Assembly: GCA_902490005.1 (NCBI GenBank)
Contig: CABUCM010000003.1
Coordinates: 62,001 to 126,000, forward strand
Direction of reading: 5' to 3'
Source of the DNA: an uncultured Ruminiclostridium sp.
GTDB lineage: Bacteria > Bacillota > Clostridia > Oscillospirales > Acutalibacteraceae
DNA length: 64,000 nucleotides
Below the pieces are notes generated by a model. The model saw only the letters and a list, made by a program, of their open reading frames with translations, ran no database searches and had not been told where the DNA came from. Below, one piece after another: positions 53,211 through 63,246 of the stretch. Positions within the stretch are counted from its first letter, which is position 1. Each line of letters starts with the position of its first letter. Both the position numbers and the translations under genes were made by a program.

Positions 53211-54068
53211 CTATTTTTTAATATCCCGATGGTGTACGCTGGCCCTCTGCCCCTTTTCCAGCATATGGTTATACAGAAGCTGCGCCAAAGCCACAGAACG
53301 GTGCTTGCCGCCGGTACAGCCGATACCCACAAACAGCTGGCTTTTCCCCTCGGTTCGGTACAAGGGCAGCATATAATCGATAAGAGATAAAAACCGGTTG
53401 ACAAAGCCTTGGGTCTGTTCCCACTGCATCACATAGTTTCTCACCGGCTCATCCAGTCCCGTCAGCTCTTTCAGTTCATCCACATAAAAGGGGTTTGGCA
53501 GGCATCTCACATCAAAGACCAGGTCCGCCTCGCTGGGCAGGCCGTATTTAAAACCAAAGGATACGCAATTGACCAAAAGGGATAAATCGGAATTATCCAG
53601 GAACAAGGCGGAAATACGGTTTTTCAGCTGGGCGGGAGACAGAAAAGTAGTGTCGATTAAGTAATGAGACGCCTCTTTGACCGGCCGCAGCACCTCCCGC
53701 TCATAGTGGACCGCCTGGACGATAGAGCCCTCAAAGGAATCCGACAGCGGATGCCGACGGCGCGTCTCCTTATAACGGTGAATCAGCACGTCGTCGCTGC
53801 AATCGAGAAACAATATTTTATACTTTTTCTCTTCCTGCTTCAGAGCGTCCAGCGTTTCAAACAGGCTGCTGAACATATCACCGCCCCGGGTGTCGGTAAC
53901 AATAGCCACCTGCTTCATCTCGGGCTTCGCCTGCTCGCACAGGGTATAAAATACCGGGATCAGTTTGGGCGGAATATTATCCACACAATAAAAGCCGATA
54001 TCCTCCAAAGCGTCAATGGCCCGGGATTTTCCCGCGCCGGAAAGTCCGGTTACAATGATAAAATCCAT
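53211..54068 (-). CDS. rapZ: RapZ/YvcJ family nucleotide-binding protein
   Basis: A 285-residue P-loop protein with Walker A GLSGAGKS (residues ~8-15), the family segment ALEDIGFYCVDNIPP, and C-terminal FVGIGCTGGKHRSVALA. In E. coli RapZ guides RNase E-dependent control of glmS; in Bacillus YvcJ is a GTP/ATPase tied to competence. It lies between murB (19 bases away) and whiA (26 bases), the conserved Firmicutes order, except that yvcK is absent from between rapZ and whiA. Confidence 0.96.
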   Translation of the reverse strand: MDFIIVTGLSGAGKSRAIDALEDIGFYCVDNIPPKLIPVFYTLCEQAKPEMKQVAIVTDTRGGDMFSSLFETLDALKQEEKKYKILFLDCSDDVLIHRYKETRRRHPLSDSFEGSIVQAVHYEREVLRPVKEASHYLIDTTFLSPAQLKNRISALFLDNSDLSLLVNCVSFGFKYGLPSEADLVFDVRCLPNPFYVDELKELTGLDEPVRNYVMQWEQTQGFVNRFLSLIDYMLPLYRTEGKSQLFVGIGCTGGKHRSVALAQLLYNHMLEKGQRASVHHRDIKK

Positions 54069-54087
54069 AGAATAAACTCCGTCTTTG

Positions 54088-55014
54088 TTATGTCATCAAT
54101 TTTATTTCACATTCCAGCGCCACTTGCTTTTCCCGCTTTACCGTGTCCTGAATCAGCCTTACCAGGCTTTGCACATCCTGGCATGTGGCGCCGCCGGTAT
54201 TGATAATGAACCCCGCGTGCTTTTCGCTGACCTGGGCGCCGCCTATGGCTTTCCCTTTTAGGCCGCACTGCTCGATGAGCTGGCCCGCAAAATAACCCTG
54301 GGGCCGCTTGAACACGCTGCCTGCGCTGGGATACTCCAAGGGCTGCTTGGATTTTCTCCGGCTCAAATAGTCCTCCATTTGTCCCTTGATTACGCTGTAA
54401 TCCCCTTTATTCAGCTGAAAGGTCAGCCTGGTGATGACCAGCCGCCGGTCGGTATAAGCACTGCGGCGGTAAGAAAAATCCAGCGATTCCCCGGCGAATT
54501 CTCCCGGGTCTCCGTTTTCGTCCAGATGGCGGCATTGGATCAGAACATCCTTCATTTCCCCGCCGTAAGCTCCCGCGTTCATATAGGCGGCGCCGCCGGC
54601 GGAACCTGGGATTCCCCAGGCAAACTCCAGCCCGCTGAGGGAGTGCTCAAGGGCAAACTTGCACAGCTTCGCCAGAGTAACCCCCGGGCCGCAGACAATC
54701 TTCGTCTCGTCCTCCAGGCGGATCTTGCAAAAATCCCCGCCGAAACCGATCACGACCCCCCGCAGCCCCTGGTCGGGAATCAACAGGTCTGAGCCGTTTC
54801 CAATAATATAAACCGGAGCCTGCGCCTCCCTGCATTTTTTCAAAACCCCGCTCAGGGATTTTTCATCCGATACCGTGACAAACGCATCTGCCGGGCCGCC
54901 GATTTGAAAGCTGGTGTGCAGGCTCATCGGTTCGTTTTCCTGCACCTGGGCGCCCAAGCGGCGTAAGCTGCCGATAAGCTCTTGGGTGATCGGTTGTTGG
55001 TTTTGCTGCGTCAT
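54088..55014 (-). CDS. murB: UDP-N-acetylenolpyruvoylglucosamine reductase MurB
   Basis: A 308-residue FAD enzyme that completes UDP-MurNAc using NADPH. FAD-binding motifs are IIGNGSDLL and GLEFAWGIPGSAGGAAYMNAG. The catalytic serine region is YPSAGSVFKRP, and the late INTGGAT segment fits type II MurB, which lacks the extra C-terminal loop of E. coli. It is separated from the PHP gene by 6 bases and from rapZ by 19. Confidence 0.96.
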   Translation of the reverse strand: MTQQNQQPITQELIGSLRRLGAQVQENEPMSLHTSFQIGGPADAFVTVSDEKSLSGVLKKCREAQAPVYIIGNGSDLLIPDQGLRGVVIGFGGDFCKIRLEDETKIVCGPGVTLAKLCKFALEHSLSGLEFAWGIPGSAGGAAYMNAGAYGGEMKDVLIQCRHLDENGDPGEFAGESLDFSYRRSAYTDRRLVITRLTFQLNKGDYSVIKGQMEDYLSRRKSKQPLEYPSAGSVFKRPQGYFAGQLIEQCGLKGKAIGGAQVSEKHAGFIINTGGATCQDVQSLVRLIQDTVKREKQVALECEIKLMT

Positions 55015-55020
55015 GGATGC

Positions 55021-55752
55021 TTAGTCCTCCAAATAAATATTTCTTTCGTGTAAATAGTGCTGGAACCGTTCCACACTGGAGTTCACCACCAGTTCCTCCG
55101 GGAACCCGATTTCTTCCAGCATGGCCAAAGCCAGGTCCGCGTGGCCCACCTGGGTGGCAAAATGAGAGTCTGTATTGACAATCACCCGGACTCCGTGCTT
55201 TTTGCAGAGCAAAGCGATCTGTTTACAGTTTATGATGGCATCCTTGCGAACATGAAAAGAGTTGTTGTTAATTTCCACCAGCTTACCGGATTGGCCAAAC
55301 ACCGGAATCACCGTTTCATAGTCAAACCGGAATTTAGGCATCCCACAGTGGCCGATAACACAGACTCTGGGGTCCTTTGCAATTTGCAGCCAAGCGTTGG
55401 TGCAGCTTTCCACCGTTGGGGCTTCCTTGGTCAATAGGGTGGAGGAATGAATGGAGGCGATAACCCAGTTCAGGTTTTTATGCTCGTCGTCCACATAGTC
55501 GATGTTCCCGTCAAAGTCCACCACGTTGCTCTCTACTCCGGTGAGCAGGTAAACGCCGTCCACCTGATGGGGGATGATTTTCAAGTTTTTAAAATACCAT
55601 CTTCCCGGCGAACCGGGCATGGTGGGGCCGTGGTCGGTGATGGCAAGATAAGAAAGCCCCGCCTCTTTGGCGGCATGGATATTTTCCAGCCAGGTGCTGT
55701 AAGCATGGGTGGAAGCAATGGTGTGGCAATGGGTATCCGCAATAATTCTCAT
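55021..55752 (-). CDS. PHP-domain phosphoesterase (YcdX-like)
   Basis: A 243-residue trinuclear-metal hydrolase. Metal motifs are DTHCHTIAS, AITDHGP, VESNV, SIHSS, GHCG and NTDSHFA, typical of the YcdX branch of the PHP family. The substrate is an unknown phosphate ester. The gene sits between hprK and murB, a common place for it in Clostridia. Start ATG at 55752. Confidence 0.92.
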   Translation of the reverse strand: MRIIADTHCHTIASTHAYSTWLENIHAAKEAGLSYLAITDHGPTMPGSPGRWYFKNLKIIPHQVDGVYLLTGVESNVVDFDGNIDYVDDEHKNLNWVIASIHSSTLLTKEAPTVESCTNAWLQIAKDPRVCVIGHCGMPKFRFDYETVIPVFGQSGKLVEINNNSFHVRKDAIINCKQIALLCKKHGVRVIVNTDSHFATQVGHADLALAMLEEIGFPEELVVNSSVERFQHYLHERNIYLED

Positions 55753-55881
55753 AGTATCATCCTTTTGTTAGGGTTTCAAACAGTAAACCGAAAAAGCTTT
55801 TAACGCCCGGCGCTTTGCCGCAGAAGGGAGCCGTTTTACGCGAAAAAGAAGCTTGGGATTATGACTTCCCCGGTTCCCCGG

Positions 55882-56847
55882 TTAAGTATCCCAGTTGATT
55901 TTCGTGTTGCCGCTGTCATCGTCGGCATAACTCATGCCCAGATTATTAAGAAGCTCTTTGGCGGCGTTATAGCCCATCTTCTTCTGCCGGTTGTTCATGG
56001 CGGCAACCTCGATAATCACCGCCAGGTTTCTTCCGGGCTTCACCGGTATGGTCAGCACCGGCACCTTCAGACCCAAAATTTCGGTATATTCGTTTTCCAT
56101 TCCCATACGGTCGTATACCTTTGTTTTGTCCCAAATCTCCAGGTTAATGACCGTATCTATTTTTTCCGTCAGCTTAACCGCGCCCATACCAAAAATCCGG
56201 CGGGCGTTGATGATTCCAATCCCCCTCAGCTCGATAAAGTGGCGGATATTCTCCGGCGCGGTGCCTACCAGGGATTTTTTTGAAACCCGGCGGATCTCTA
56301 CCGCGTCGTCGGCGATCAGGCGGTGGCCTCTTTTAATCAGCTCGATGGCGGTTTCGCTTTTGCCCACGCCGCTGTCGCCCACCAGCAAAATTCCCTCGCC
56401 GTAAACCTCCACCAAAACGCCGTGGCGGGTCACCCGCGGCGCCAGCTCCACGTTCATATAAGAAACCAAAGCCGCTACCAGGCTGGAGGTGGTATCGGCG
56501 GTGCCCAGCAGGGCCACGCCGTGGCGTTTGGCCGCTTCCAGCATTTCCGGATAGGGCTTTAGGCTCCGGCAGATAATAATTGCCGGCGGCTTTCTGGAAA
56601 TCAGCTCCTCAAGAGCCTTTTCCCGTTCCTCCTGAGAAAAACGGCCTAAAAAGGCGTTTTCAGTATGTCCTACCACCAGAATACGCTTGTTATCGTAAAA
56701 ATCTAAAAAGCCGGTAAATTCTACGCCGGGACGGTTCACATCCTTGGAAGAAACCAAAATTTCTTCCCCTTTCTCCGGCATATAAATGATTTCTAAGCCC
56801 AGCTCTTTCATCACGCTGGATAAGGGCACTGTAAATGTTTGACTCAA
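55882..56847 (-). CDS. hprK: HPr kinase/phosphorylase
   Basis: A bifunctional enzyme of about 321 residues that phosphorylates or dephosphorylates HPr at Ser46, the master switch of carbon catabolite control in Gram-positives. The Walker A motif is GDSGVGKSE, and the signature LRGIGIINARRIFG is present. The N-terminal domain has RPGVEFTGF. I start at TTG 56847 (giving MSQTFTVPL); GTG at 56856 is an alternative. AAGGCGGG lies upstream. It heads the hprK-PHP-murB-rapZ-whiA unit. Confidence 0.95.
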   Translation of the reverse strand: MSQTFTVPLSSVMKELGLEIIYMPEKGEEILVSSKDVNRPGVEFTGFLDFYDNKRILVVGHTENAFLGRFSQEEREKALEELISRKPPAIIICRSLKPYPEMLEAAKRHGVALLGTADTTSSLVAALVSYMNVELAPRVTRHGVLVEVYGEGILLVGDSGVGKSETAIELIKRGHRLIADDAVEIRRVSKKSLVGTAPENIRHFIELRGIGIINARRIFGMGAVKLTEKIDTVINLEIWDKTKVYDRMGMENEYTEILGLKVPVLTIPVKPGRNLAVIIEVAAMNNRQKKMGYNAAKELLNNLGMSYADDDSGNTKINWDT

Positions 56848-56971
56848 AAAACACACCCGCCTTCTGTCGTTTTCAGCTTGTCATTTTCTCCACAGAAGCG
56901 TCAACGCAGGCCGCCTCTATGTCAGAAGTCTCCAAATCAGGACGCAGCAGCAGCCCGAGTTAGATATTATT

Positions 56972-57000
56972 ATTATACCTCATGATAAGACAAGTTTAAA
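56972..57000 (-). promoter_or_regulatory. Candidate promoter of the hprK unit
   Basis: On the minus strand TTTAAA (56995-57000), 17 bases, and perfect TATAAT (56972-56977), about 125 bases before the hprK start. The -35 box is weak. Confidence 0.45.
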
Positions 57001-57092
57001 GCAAAACCACAAAATTTCTTTTTTACGTGCAATAGGATGGAAAACCTGTTATAATAAATTCAATGACTTTATAAGAAAGCGGGTGTCTCTTT

Positions 57093-58328
57093 TTGAACAT
57101 CGCTATTTTTACAGAAAGCTATCTGCCAAGCACTGGTTTCGTCCCTTCGGAAAGCTATCTTTTGGCGCAATGCTACCGCCAGATGGGGCACCGCGCCGTG
57201 ATCGTCACCTGTGATCCCAGATGCAAAAAAATAGAAGCCCGGCAGACCGTGGTCAAGATTCCAGGCAAGCGGGCCCGAAATCAATATGGTTTTTCCCCGG
57301 CTAAAAAAAGGAAAGCGGACCAAAACGAGATATTTTCCGCCCTGGAGCCTTATGAATTCCAAATCGTCCACGTATTTTCCTATGGAAAAATGGCGGTTCA
57401 CGGCATGCAGTTTGCCAACCGCTATGACCTGCCTATGATTCTTTCCATCAATGATTTTTACGAGGACGCGGTTCCTTACCTGACGAATTCGAAACTAACG
57501 GAGCCTTATGCCGCGTTCCGCCAAAAAGGGCGGTTCCGCGAGATCGCTGACTTTGCGGATATCATCACCTCTACCAACAAAAAGGCCGGAGATTACCTTG
57601 CCGCGGCGGGTGTGAAGCGGAAATTTGTTCTGGTTCCTATCAACGCCGATCTGGAGCGGTTCAACAGGCAAAACGTGGACCCGGACCAGGTAAACGCGGT
57701 CAAATTGAAATATCATCTGACGGACAAAACCGTCGCTATTTTCGCCGGCAGGCTCTTCTATGAAAAAGGCGTGGACCTTCTGCTGCAGCGGTGGTCAAGC
57801 CATCTGAAGGTGGAACGGAACATGCGCCTGCTGATTGTAGGCACCGGACCGGAAAAAGAGGCCCTTAAGCAGCTTAGCAAGGATTTAAAGCTGGAAAACC
57901 AGGTGATCTTCACCGGCGAGGTCTTAAACAAGGACATGCCATCCTACTATGCCGCCAGCGATTTATTTGTCAGCGCATCGGAAATGCCCTTCATGTCCAT
58001 GGCGGTGTGCGAGGCCTTAGCGTCCGGCCTGCCCTGCATCGTCAGCGATAAAGGCCGGTCCGCCGGGCAGCTGGAACATGGGAAAAACGGCTTCTATTTT
58101 TCCAGCTCCAATGAGTTCACCGATTACATCCGCCGGATCGCTTCCCTGGATTACAACGGCAAGGAGGCGCTCCACCGTATGGTGCGCAGCACCGTAGAGG
58201 GCATCCCAAAGGAAACTCAAGCGCAGGCCATGCTCACCCTGTATAAAAAGGCGCGCCGCCTTCATTACTACGACCCCCGGCGTCTGGAGGCAGCCAAGCA
58301 AAACAACCAATTATCCAAAGAAAGATAG
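57093..58328 (+). CDS. Family 4 glycosyltransferase (diacylglycerol or lipid glucosyltransferase-like)
   Basis: A 411-residue GT-B enzyme. The N-terminal acceptor domain opens with NIAIFTESYLPSTGFVPS, and the C-terminal donor domain has IFAGRLFYEKGVDLLL, LIVGTGPEKEAL, and the GT4 motif SASEMPFMSMAVCEALASGLP. The general shape matches Firmicutes enzymes that glucosylate diacylglycerol, but many GT4s look alike. Start TTG at 57093, with AAGCGGG upstream. A TATAAT at 57050-57055 is probably its -10 box. Its neighbours are cardiolipin synthase and a membrane permease, consistent with lipid work. Confidence 0.85.
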   Translation: MNIAIFTESYLPSTGFVPSESYLLAQCYRQMGHRAVIVTCDPRCKKIEARQTVVKIPGKRARNQYGFSPAKKRKADQNEIFSALEPYEFQIVHVFSYGKMAVHGMQFANRYDLPMILSINDFYEDAVPYLTNSKLTEPYAAFRQKGRFREIADFADIITSTNKKAGDYLAAAGVKRKFVLVPINADLERFNRQNVDPDQVNAVKLKYHLTDKTVAIFAGRLFYEKGVDLLLQRWSSHLKVERNMRLLIVGTGPEKEALKQLSKDLKLENQVIFTGEVLNKDMPSYYAASDLFVSASEMPFMSMAVCEALASGLPCIVSDKGRSAGQLEHGKNGFYFSSSNEFTDYIRRIASLDYNGKEALHRMVRSTVEGIPKETQAQAMLTLYKKARRLHYYDPRRLEAAKQNNQLSKER

Positions 58329-58330
58329 CC

Positions 58331-58365
58331 AAAAGCCCAGGATTTAAAAATCCTGGGCTTTTTAT
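58331..58365. terminator. Bidirectional terminator between GT4 and cardiolipin synthase genes
   Basis: AAAAGCCCAGGA-N8-TCCTGGGCTTTT flanked by A and T runs. Confidence 0.9.
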
Positions 58366-59963
58366 TACATCAACGGTGAAAACAGCCGGAGCACGCTGCA
58401 AAACAGCCGCTTATACACCGGCACCCGCTTGCAATCCTCCAGGGTGACCTCCTGGCAGCTTTCCAGCGTTTTTAAAAAATCCTCTTTTACCTGCCATAGC
58501 GCCTTGGTCCGGTACATCCAGACGCCGCACTCGAAATGCAGGTACAGGCTGCGGAAATCAAAATTAATGGTTCCCACCGTCGCGGTCTCATCGTCGCACG
58601 CCACGGTCTTGGAATGGATAAATCCTGGCAAGTACTCATAAATACAAATTCCCGCCTCAATCAAATCCTGATAGCCGGCCCTGGTGGTCATATGCACCAA
58701 GACTTTATCGGGAATAAAAGGGGTGATGATTTTCACATCCACGCCCCGCTTCGCCGCAAGGCACAAAGCGTGCTTCAGCTCGCTGTCCATAATCAGATAA
58801 GGCGTGGTAATATACAAGTAATCTTTGGCCCCGTAAATCAGGTTTAAATACACGTTTTCCCCCACCGGCTCGTTATCCATCGGGCTGTCGCCGTAAGGCA
58901 GCACAAAGCCCTCGGACACAAAAGCTTCCGCATGGTGATAATAGGGGCGGTAGCGTTCAAAATCCTCCCGAGGCAACGCGCACAGCGGGGCGGGGTTGTC
59001 ACAATGCCACATTTGAAGGAACATCAAGGTAAAGCTCCAAACACCCTCGCCTTTCACCAGGATAGAGCTGTCCTTCCAGTGTCCATATTTCACATAGGCG
59101 TTAATATATTCATCCGCCAAATTGATGCCGCCGGTGAATGCCGTATGGCCGTCGATCACGGCGATTTTCCGGTGGTCACGGTTGTTATACACAGTGGAGA
59201 GCACCGGAACAAAGGGATTGAACACCTTGCATTGAATCCCCTTTTTTTGAAGCTCTCTCTCATAATCCGCCGGCAGGGTGGTCAAGCAGCCCATTCCGTC
59301 GAACAGAAGTCGTACCTCCACCCCTTTTTTCACCTTTTCCTCCAGGATTTCCAAGACGCTGTTCCACATAATGCCTTCCTGGATGATGAAATACTCTAAA
59401 AAAATATAATGCTTGGCCTTGCTCAGTTCATCCTTCAAGCGGGCAAATTTAATCTCGCCAGTGCTTAAATATTCAGTAGTGGTGTTTTCATACACCGGAT
59501 ATCCCGCGTCCCGCAAAAGGTAATCCGCCTGGGCCGCGGCGCAGCGGCTTTCCCGCCGCAGTGCTTCCAGCGTTTCCGGCTTCTGTTCCAGCAAGGGCTG
59601 GGTGGCCTCTAAAATAGCGAGCAGCCGCAGACGAAGATGCTTGATGGATGCCTGCAGCCGGTACAAAATGTAAAGCAATCCTCCAAACAAAGGGAAAATC
59701 AGGATAGGAATCACCCATGCCAGCTTATATTCCGGGTTTCCGGGCCGGTTAAAAATATAAATGGTCACGGCAATGCTTAGGATCCGCAAAATCGTATTGA
59801 CATAGATGAAATAATCCGATAACACATACAGGCCCACGATAGGAAAAGCGGCCTGCACCGCCAAAAGCAAAACCACGGTCACCACCCGCCGGCTGAACAG
59901 CCTGCTGGGATGCTGGCGCTTGTGCCGCCTGGTGACTTCTCTCTGCCCGGCTAACCGGTCCAT
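58365..59963 (-). CDS. cls: Cardiolipin synthase
   Basis: A 532-residue membrane-bound phospholipase D superfamily enzyme that condenses two phosphatidylglycerols. Two HKD motifs are seen as HRKIAVIDGHTAFTGGIN and HSKTVACDDETATVGTIN. Two or three hydrophobic segments at residues ~25-85 anchor it. The start ATG directly abuts the stop of the AI-2E permease gene, so the two are translationally coupled. Confidence 0.95.
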   Translation of the reverse strand: MDRLAGQREVTRRHKRQHPSRLFSRRVVTVVLLLAVQAAFPIVGLYVLSDYFIYVNTILRILSIAVTIYIFNRPGNPEYKLAWVIPILIFPLFGGLLYILYRLQASIKHLRLRLLAILEATQPLLEQKPETLEALRRESRCAAAQADYLLRDAGYPVYENTTTEYLSTGEIKFARLKDELSKAKHYIFLEYFIIQEGIMWNSVLEILEEKVKKGVEVRLLFDGMGCLTTLPADYERELQKKGIQCKVFNPFVPVLSTVYNNRDHRKIAVIDGHTAFTGGINLADEYINAYVKYGHWKDSSILVKGEGVWSFTLMFLQMWHCDNPAPLCALPREDFERYRPYYHHAEAFVSEGFVLPYGDSPMDNEPVGENVYLNLIYGAKDYLYITTPYLIMDSELKHALCLAAKRGVDVKIITPFIPDKVLVHMTTRAGYQDLIEAGICIYEYLPGFIHSKTVACDDETATVGTINFDFRSLYLHFECGVWMYRTKALWQVKEDFLKTLESCQEVTLEDCKRVPVYKRLFCSVLRLFSPLM

Positions 59964-61211
59964 TTACGGCTCTTCCCCCTCCTGCGTCTCTTCTTTCTCT
60001 TCCCCCGGGGCCTTCTCCAGCTCTTCCGGCGGAGGCGTTTCCTCCGGCTCTGGCGGGGCCGCCGTCTGCGGCCCTTCCGTTGCGACCTTTACCCCTTTTT
60101 TCTGCAGCCGTTTATTCACTAACTCGCTTACCAGCAAATATAGCACCGCCAAAATCGGAACGCCGATGACCATACCGGCCACACCCCCCAGGCCGCCGCC
60201 CAAGGTCACGCCCGCCAGCACCCAAATCCCGGAAATCCCCAGGGAATCCCCTACGATCAGGGGGCAGATCACATTGCCATCCACCTGCTGCAGGACGATG
60301 ACAAAAATGATAAACCAAAGGCCCTTCATGGGGTCCACCATGAGTAAAATCAGCGCGCTGGGAATCCCCCCCAAAAACGGCCCGAACACCGGGATGATAT
60401 TTGTAACGCCCACCACAACGCTAATCAGCAGCGCATAGGGCATCTGAAGAATCGACATTCCGATAAAGCAAAGCACCAAAACGATCAGCGAATCATAGAT
60501 GCGCCCCAGCAAATATTTGACAAAAATCCGGTTGGAAACCGTGCCTATCTCCAGCACCCTATTAGAAATCTTCTGGGGCAAAACCGCTACCACCAGCTTT
60601 TTCACCTGGCGGATCAAGGTTTCCTTACTGTAAAGCATATACACGGAAATCACCAGGCCGATCACCCAATTAATCACCCCGGTGGTGAAATTCATAGTGA
60701 AATCAATCAGCTTAGGGGCCACCTGCCCCGCAATGCTGGTGATCTGGGTGCCCAATTGATTCCAGAACAAATCCACCTGCTTTTGGAACACATCGCTTAA
60801 GCCCATGCTGGCGATAAAATCGGTCACCATCTTTTCCGCCGATTCCACATAGCCTCCCACATTCTTTCCCAATTGGGAAACGCTGATTACCAGCTGAGGA
60901 ATCACAATCCACACGATAGCGGCAACGCAGAGGAACACCAACAGATAAGATACCGTTACCGACAAGCCCCGTGCCTGTTTGGCGTATTTGCCGTCTTTTT
61001 TCTCCGCCAGGCGGCGAAATACCTTCTGCCGGAAAAACTCATAGGGCCCGTTCACCAGGAAAGCCAGCACGACCCCGTAGATAAACGGTGCCAATACACC
61101 GGAAACGTAAGAAAACATATCAGAGAAGAAGTTCCATCTAATAATAACCATGGTCAGCAAAATGCCGTAGGTGATTAAAATGATTCCTTTTTTTAAATCT
61201 AAATGTTTCAA
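59964..61211 (-). CDS. AI-2E family transporter (PF01594 permease)
   Basis: A 415-residue polytopic protein with about eight hydrophobic segments. The hallmark of the family, a long loop before a cluster ending VVVGVTNIIPVFGPFLGGIP, is present. The family includes E. coli TqsA, the autoinducer-2 exporter, and sodium/proton antiporters, so the substrate is open. The C-terminal ~50 residues are a charged tail rich in Glu and Pro (PPEPEETPPPEELEKAPGEE). The gene is followed without a gap by cardiolipin synthase. Confidence 0.9.
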   Translation of the reverse strand: MKHLDLKKGIILITYGILLTMVIIRWNFFSDMFSYVSGVLAPFIYGVVLAFLVNGPYEFFRQKVFRRLAEKKDGKYAKQARGLSVTVSYLLVFLCVAAIVWIVIPQLVISVSQLGKNVGGYVESAEKMVTDFIASMGLSDVFQKQVDLFWNQLGTQITSIAGQVAPKLIDFTMNFTTGVINWVIGLVISVYMLYSKETLIRQVKKLVVAVLPQKISNRVLEIGTVSNRIFVKYLLGRIYDSLIVLVLCFIGMSILQMPYALLISVVVGVTNIIPVFGPFLGGIPSALILLMVDPMKGLWFIIFVIVLQQVDGNVICPLIVGDSLGISGIWVLAGVTLGGGLGGVAGMVIGVPILAVLYLLVSELVNKRLQKKGVKVATEGPQTAAPPEPEETPPPEELEKAPGEEKEETQEGEEP

Positions 61212-61466
61212 ATGCAGCCTCCTTTGCGGCGTTTGGTCTTATTTCTACTTATCATAAACGATTTCCCGTGGATTTTCAAGGAATTACCAAAGGAAACTGC
61301 ATTAATTGTATAATTCGCACTTGCGCTGAAAAAAAAACGATGCTATAATGGGTGTTAAAATTTTCTTAACGTTTCCTGTGCTTCCATCGGTTTTTTCCCG
61401 GGAATTACAGGACGCAAACAGCGAAAAAGCAGCTTTGGCGGCAGGGAATTTTGTGTAGAACCATAA
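61212..61466. other. Intergenic region upstream of ilvB
   Basis: About 255 bases between divergent genes. It should hold the AI-2E gene promoter. No open frame or repeat stands out. Confidence 0.4.
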
Positions 61467-61495
61467 TTGAATCTTTTCAGCCGTTATGTTATCAT
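61467..61495 (+). promoter_or_regulatory. Promoter of the ilvBNC operon
   Basis: TTGAAT (61467-61472), 17 bases, TATCAT (61490-61495). The leader to ilvB is about 110 bases and shows no T-box motif; GCCTAT...ATAGGC can form a small closing stem. Confidence 0.5.
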
Positions 61496-61613
61496 AGGAA
61501 AAGGAGTATTTTATCATTTAAATTGTGAAAGCGCCTATGCTATTCTTTACCCAAGAGATACGATTTATCAGTTTTATCGCTTTTAAAATAGGCAAAGAAA
61601 GGGGGCCGTATCG

Positions 61614-63233
61614 ATGGTGAACGGAGCGCAAATCATGGTGAAATGTCTGGAAGCGGAGGGCGTAAAGGTTGTCTTCGGTTATCCCGGCGCCGCCATCTGC
61701 CCGTTTTATGACGAGCTGTACCAATCCGAAATTCATCATATCCTGGTCCGGCAGGAACAAAACGCCGGACATGCCGCCAGCGGCTACGCCCGCGCCTGCG
61801 GAAAGCCCGGCGTTTGTATCGCCACCTCTGGCCCCGGTGCGACGAATTTAATCACCGGCCTTGCCACCGCCTATATGGACAGCATTCCTCTCATCGCCAT
61901 CACCGGCCAGGTAAGAAGCGACCTGCTGGGAAGAGATGTGTTCCAAGAGGTGGACATCACCGGCGCCTGCGAGCCCTTTACCAAGCACTCTTATCTTGTG
62001 AAAAACACGGCGGACCTTCCCCGGGTGTTCAAAGAGGCGTTTCATATCGCCGCCACCGGCCGGCCCGGCCCTGTCTTGATCGATATTCCCATCGATATCC
62101 AGGAAAACAAAATAGAAGAATTCCATTATCCGGAAAAAGCCGAGATCATCGGCTATAAGCCCCGCTCCAGCGGCCACCCCTTGCAGATCAAGCGGGCGGC
62201 GGCGGCCTTAAAAGAAAGCAAACGCCCTCTGATTTGCTCCGGCGGCGGCGTGCTTTCCTCCGGCACCAAGCTGAAGCTGCTGGCTTTTGTGGAAAAAACC
62301 GGGATTCCGGTGGTTTCCACCATGATGGGCATCGGCGTGATGCCCTCGGAGCATCCCCTGTATTTGGGCATGCTTGGCTCCCATGGAAAAGCCTGCGCCA
62401 ACAAAGCGATCCATCAGGCCGACTGTATTATCCTATGCGGCGCCAGGGTGGGCGACCGGGCGGTGGCATCTCCCGGCCAGATCGCGGAAAAAGCCACCAT
62501 TATCCATATTGATATCGACCCCGCGGAAATCGGGAAAAACATGAAAGCCCATATCCCCATTGTGGGCGACATGAACAAGGTGTTCACCAGCCTGTCTGAG
62601 CAGACCGATTATCACGTCTCTAAGGAATGGGCCAGCGCCGTGGACGACCTGAAGCACGAGCCAAGGCGCGTCCCCCCCACCTTTGACGGCTATGTGGAGC
62701 CAAGGACCTTTATCCGCAACTTTTCCGCCACCATGCCGTCTAAGGCGATTCTGGCGGCCGACGTGGGACAAAATCAAATTTGGTGCGCCAACAACTTTGA
62801 AATCCGTGACGGCCGGTTCCTGACTACCGGCGGCCTGGGCACCATGGGCTATTCTATTCCCGCGGCGCTGGGCGCCAAGCTGGCCAGGCCCACCCGCGAG
62901 GTGGTGGCCATCTGCGGCGACGGCTCGTTTCAAATGAGCATGTGCGAGCTGGGCACCATTGCCCAGAACCATATCGGGGTAAAAATTATCATCATGCGCA
63001 ACACCCGGTTGGGCATGGTCCGGGAGCTTCAGGATAACCTGTACGGCCGCCGCCACGCGGCCACGATTTTAGACGAAACCCTGGATTTCCAGAAAATCGC
63101 CGAGGCGTATGGGATTCCCCACGCCATGGCCTCTTCCAATGATGAGGCGCTGAAATGCGCCGAGGTCATGATGGGCACCCCCGGGCCTTATTTATTGGTC
63201 TGCAACGTCCACCCCGATACCCCGTCAAGATAA
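61614..63233 (+). CDS. ilvB: Acetolactate synthase large subunit
   Basis: A 539-residue thiamine-diphosphate enzyme that condenses two pyruvates, or pyruvate with 2-oxobutyrate, at the first common step of valine, leucine and isoleucine synthesis. The cofactor-activating glutamate is in RQEQNAGHAASGYAR; IATSGPGATN, the FAD-region LGMLGSHG, and the metal-binding motif CGDGSFQM are intact. It is slightly shorter than many orthologues but complete to the C-terminus. The start follows AAAGGGGG. Confidence 0.95.
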   Translation: MVNGAQIMVKCLEAEGVKVVFGYPGAAICPFYDELYQSEIHHILVRQEQNAGHAASGYARACGKPGVCIATSGPGATNLITGLATAYMDSIPLIAITGQVRSDLLGRDVFQEVDITGACEPFTKHSYLVKNTADLPRVFKEAFHIAATGRPGPVLIDIPIDIQENKIEEFHYPEKAEIIGYKPRSSGHPLQIKRAAAALKESKRPLICSGGGVLSSGTKLKLLAFVEKTGIPVVSTMMGIGVMPSEHPLYLGMLGSHGKACANKAIHQADCIILCGARVGDRAVASPGQIAEKATIIHIDIDPAEIGKNMKAHIPIVGDMNKVFTSLSEQTDYHVSKEWASAVDDLKHEPRRVPPTFDGYVEPRTFIRNFSATMPSKAILAADVGQNQIWCANNFEIRDGRFLTTGGLGTMGYSIPAALGAKLARPTREVVAICGDGSFQMSMCELGTIAQNHIGVKIIIMRNTRLGMVRELQDNLYGRRHAATILDETLDFQKIAEAYGIPHAMASSNDEALKCAEVMMGTPGPYLLVCNVHPDTPSR

Positions 63234-63246
63234 GGAGGCGCCGTTT

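Noticed and set aside
61496..61613. T-box leader before ilvB
   Set aside because: No TGGNACCGCG antiterminator motif or specifier-loop layout; the leader is too short.
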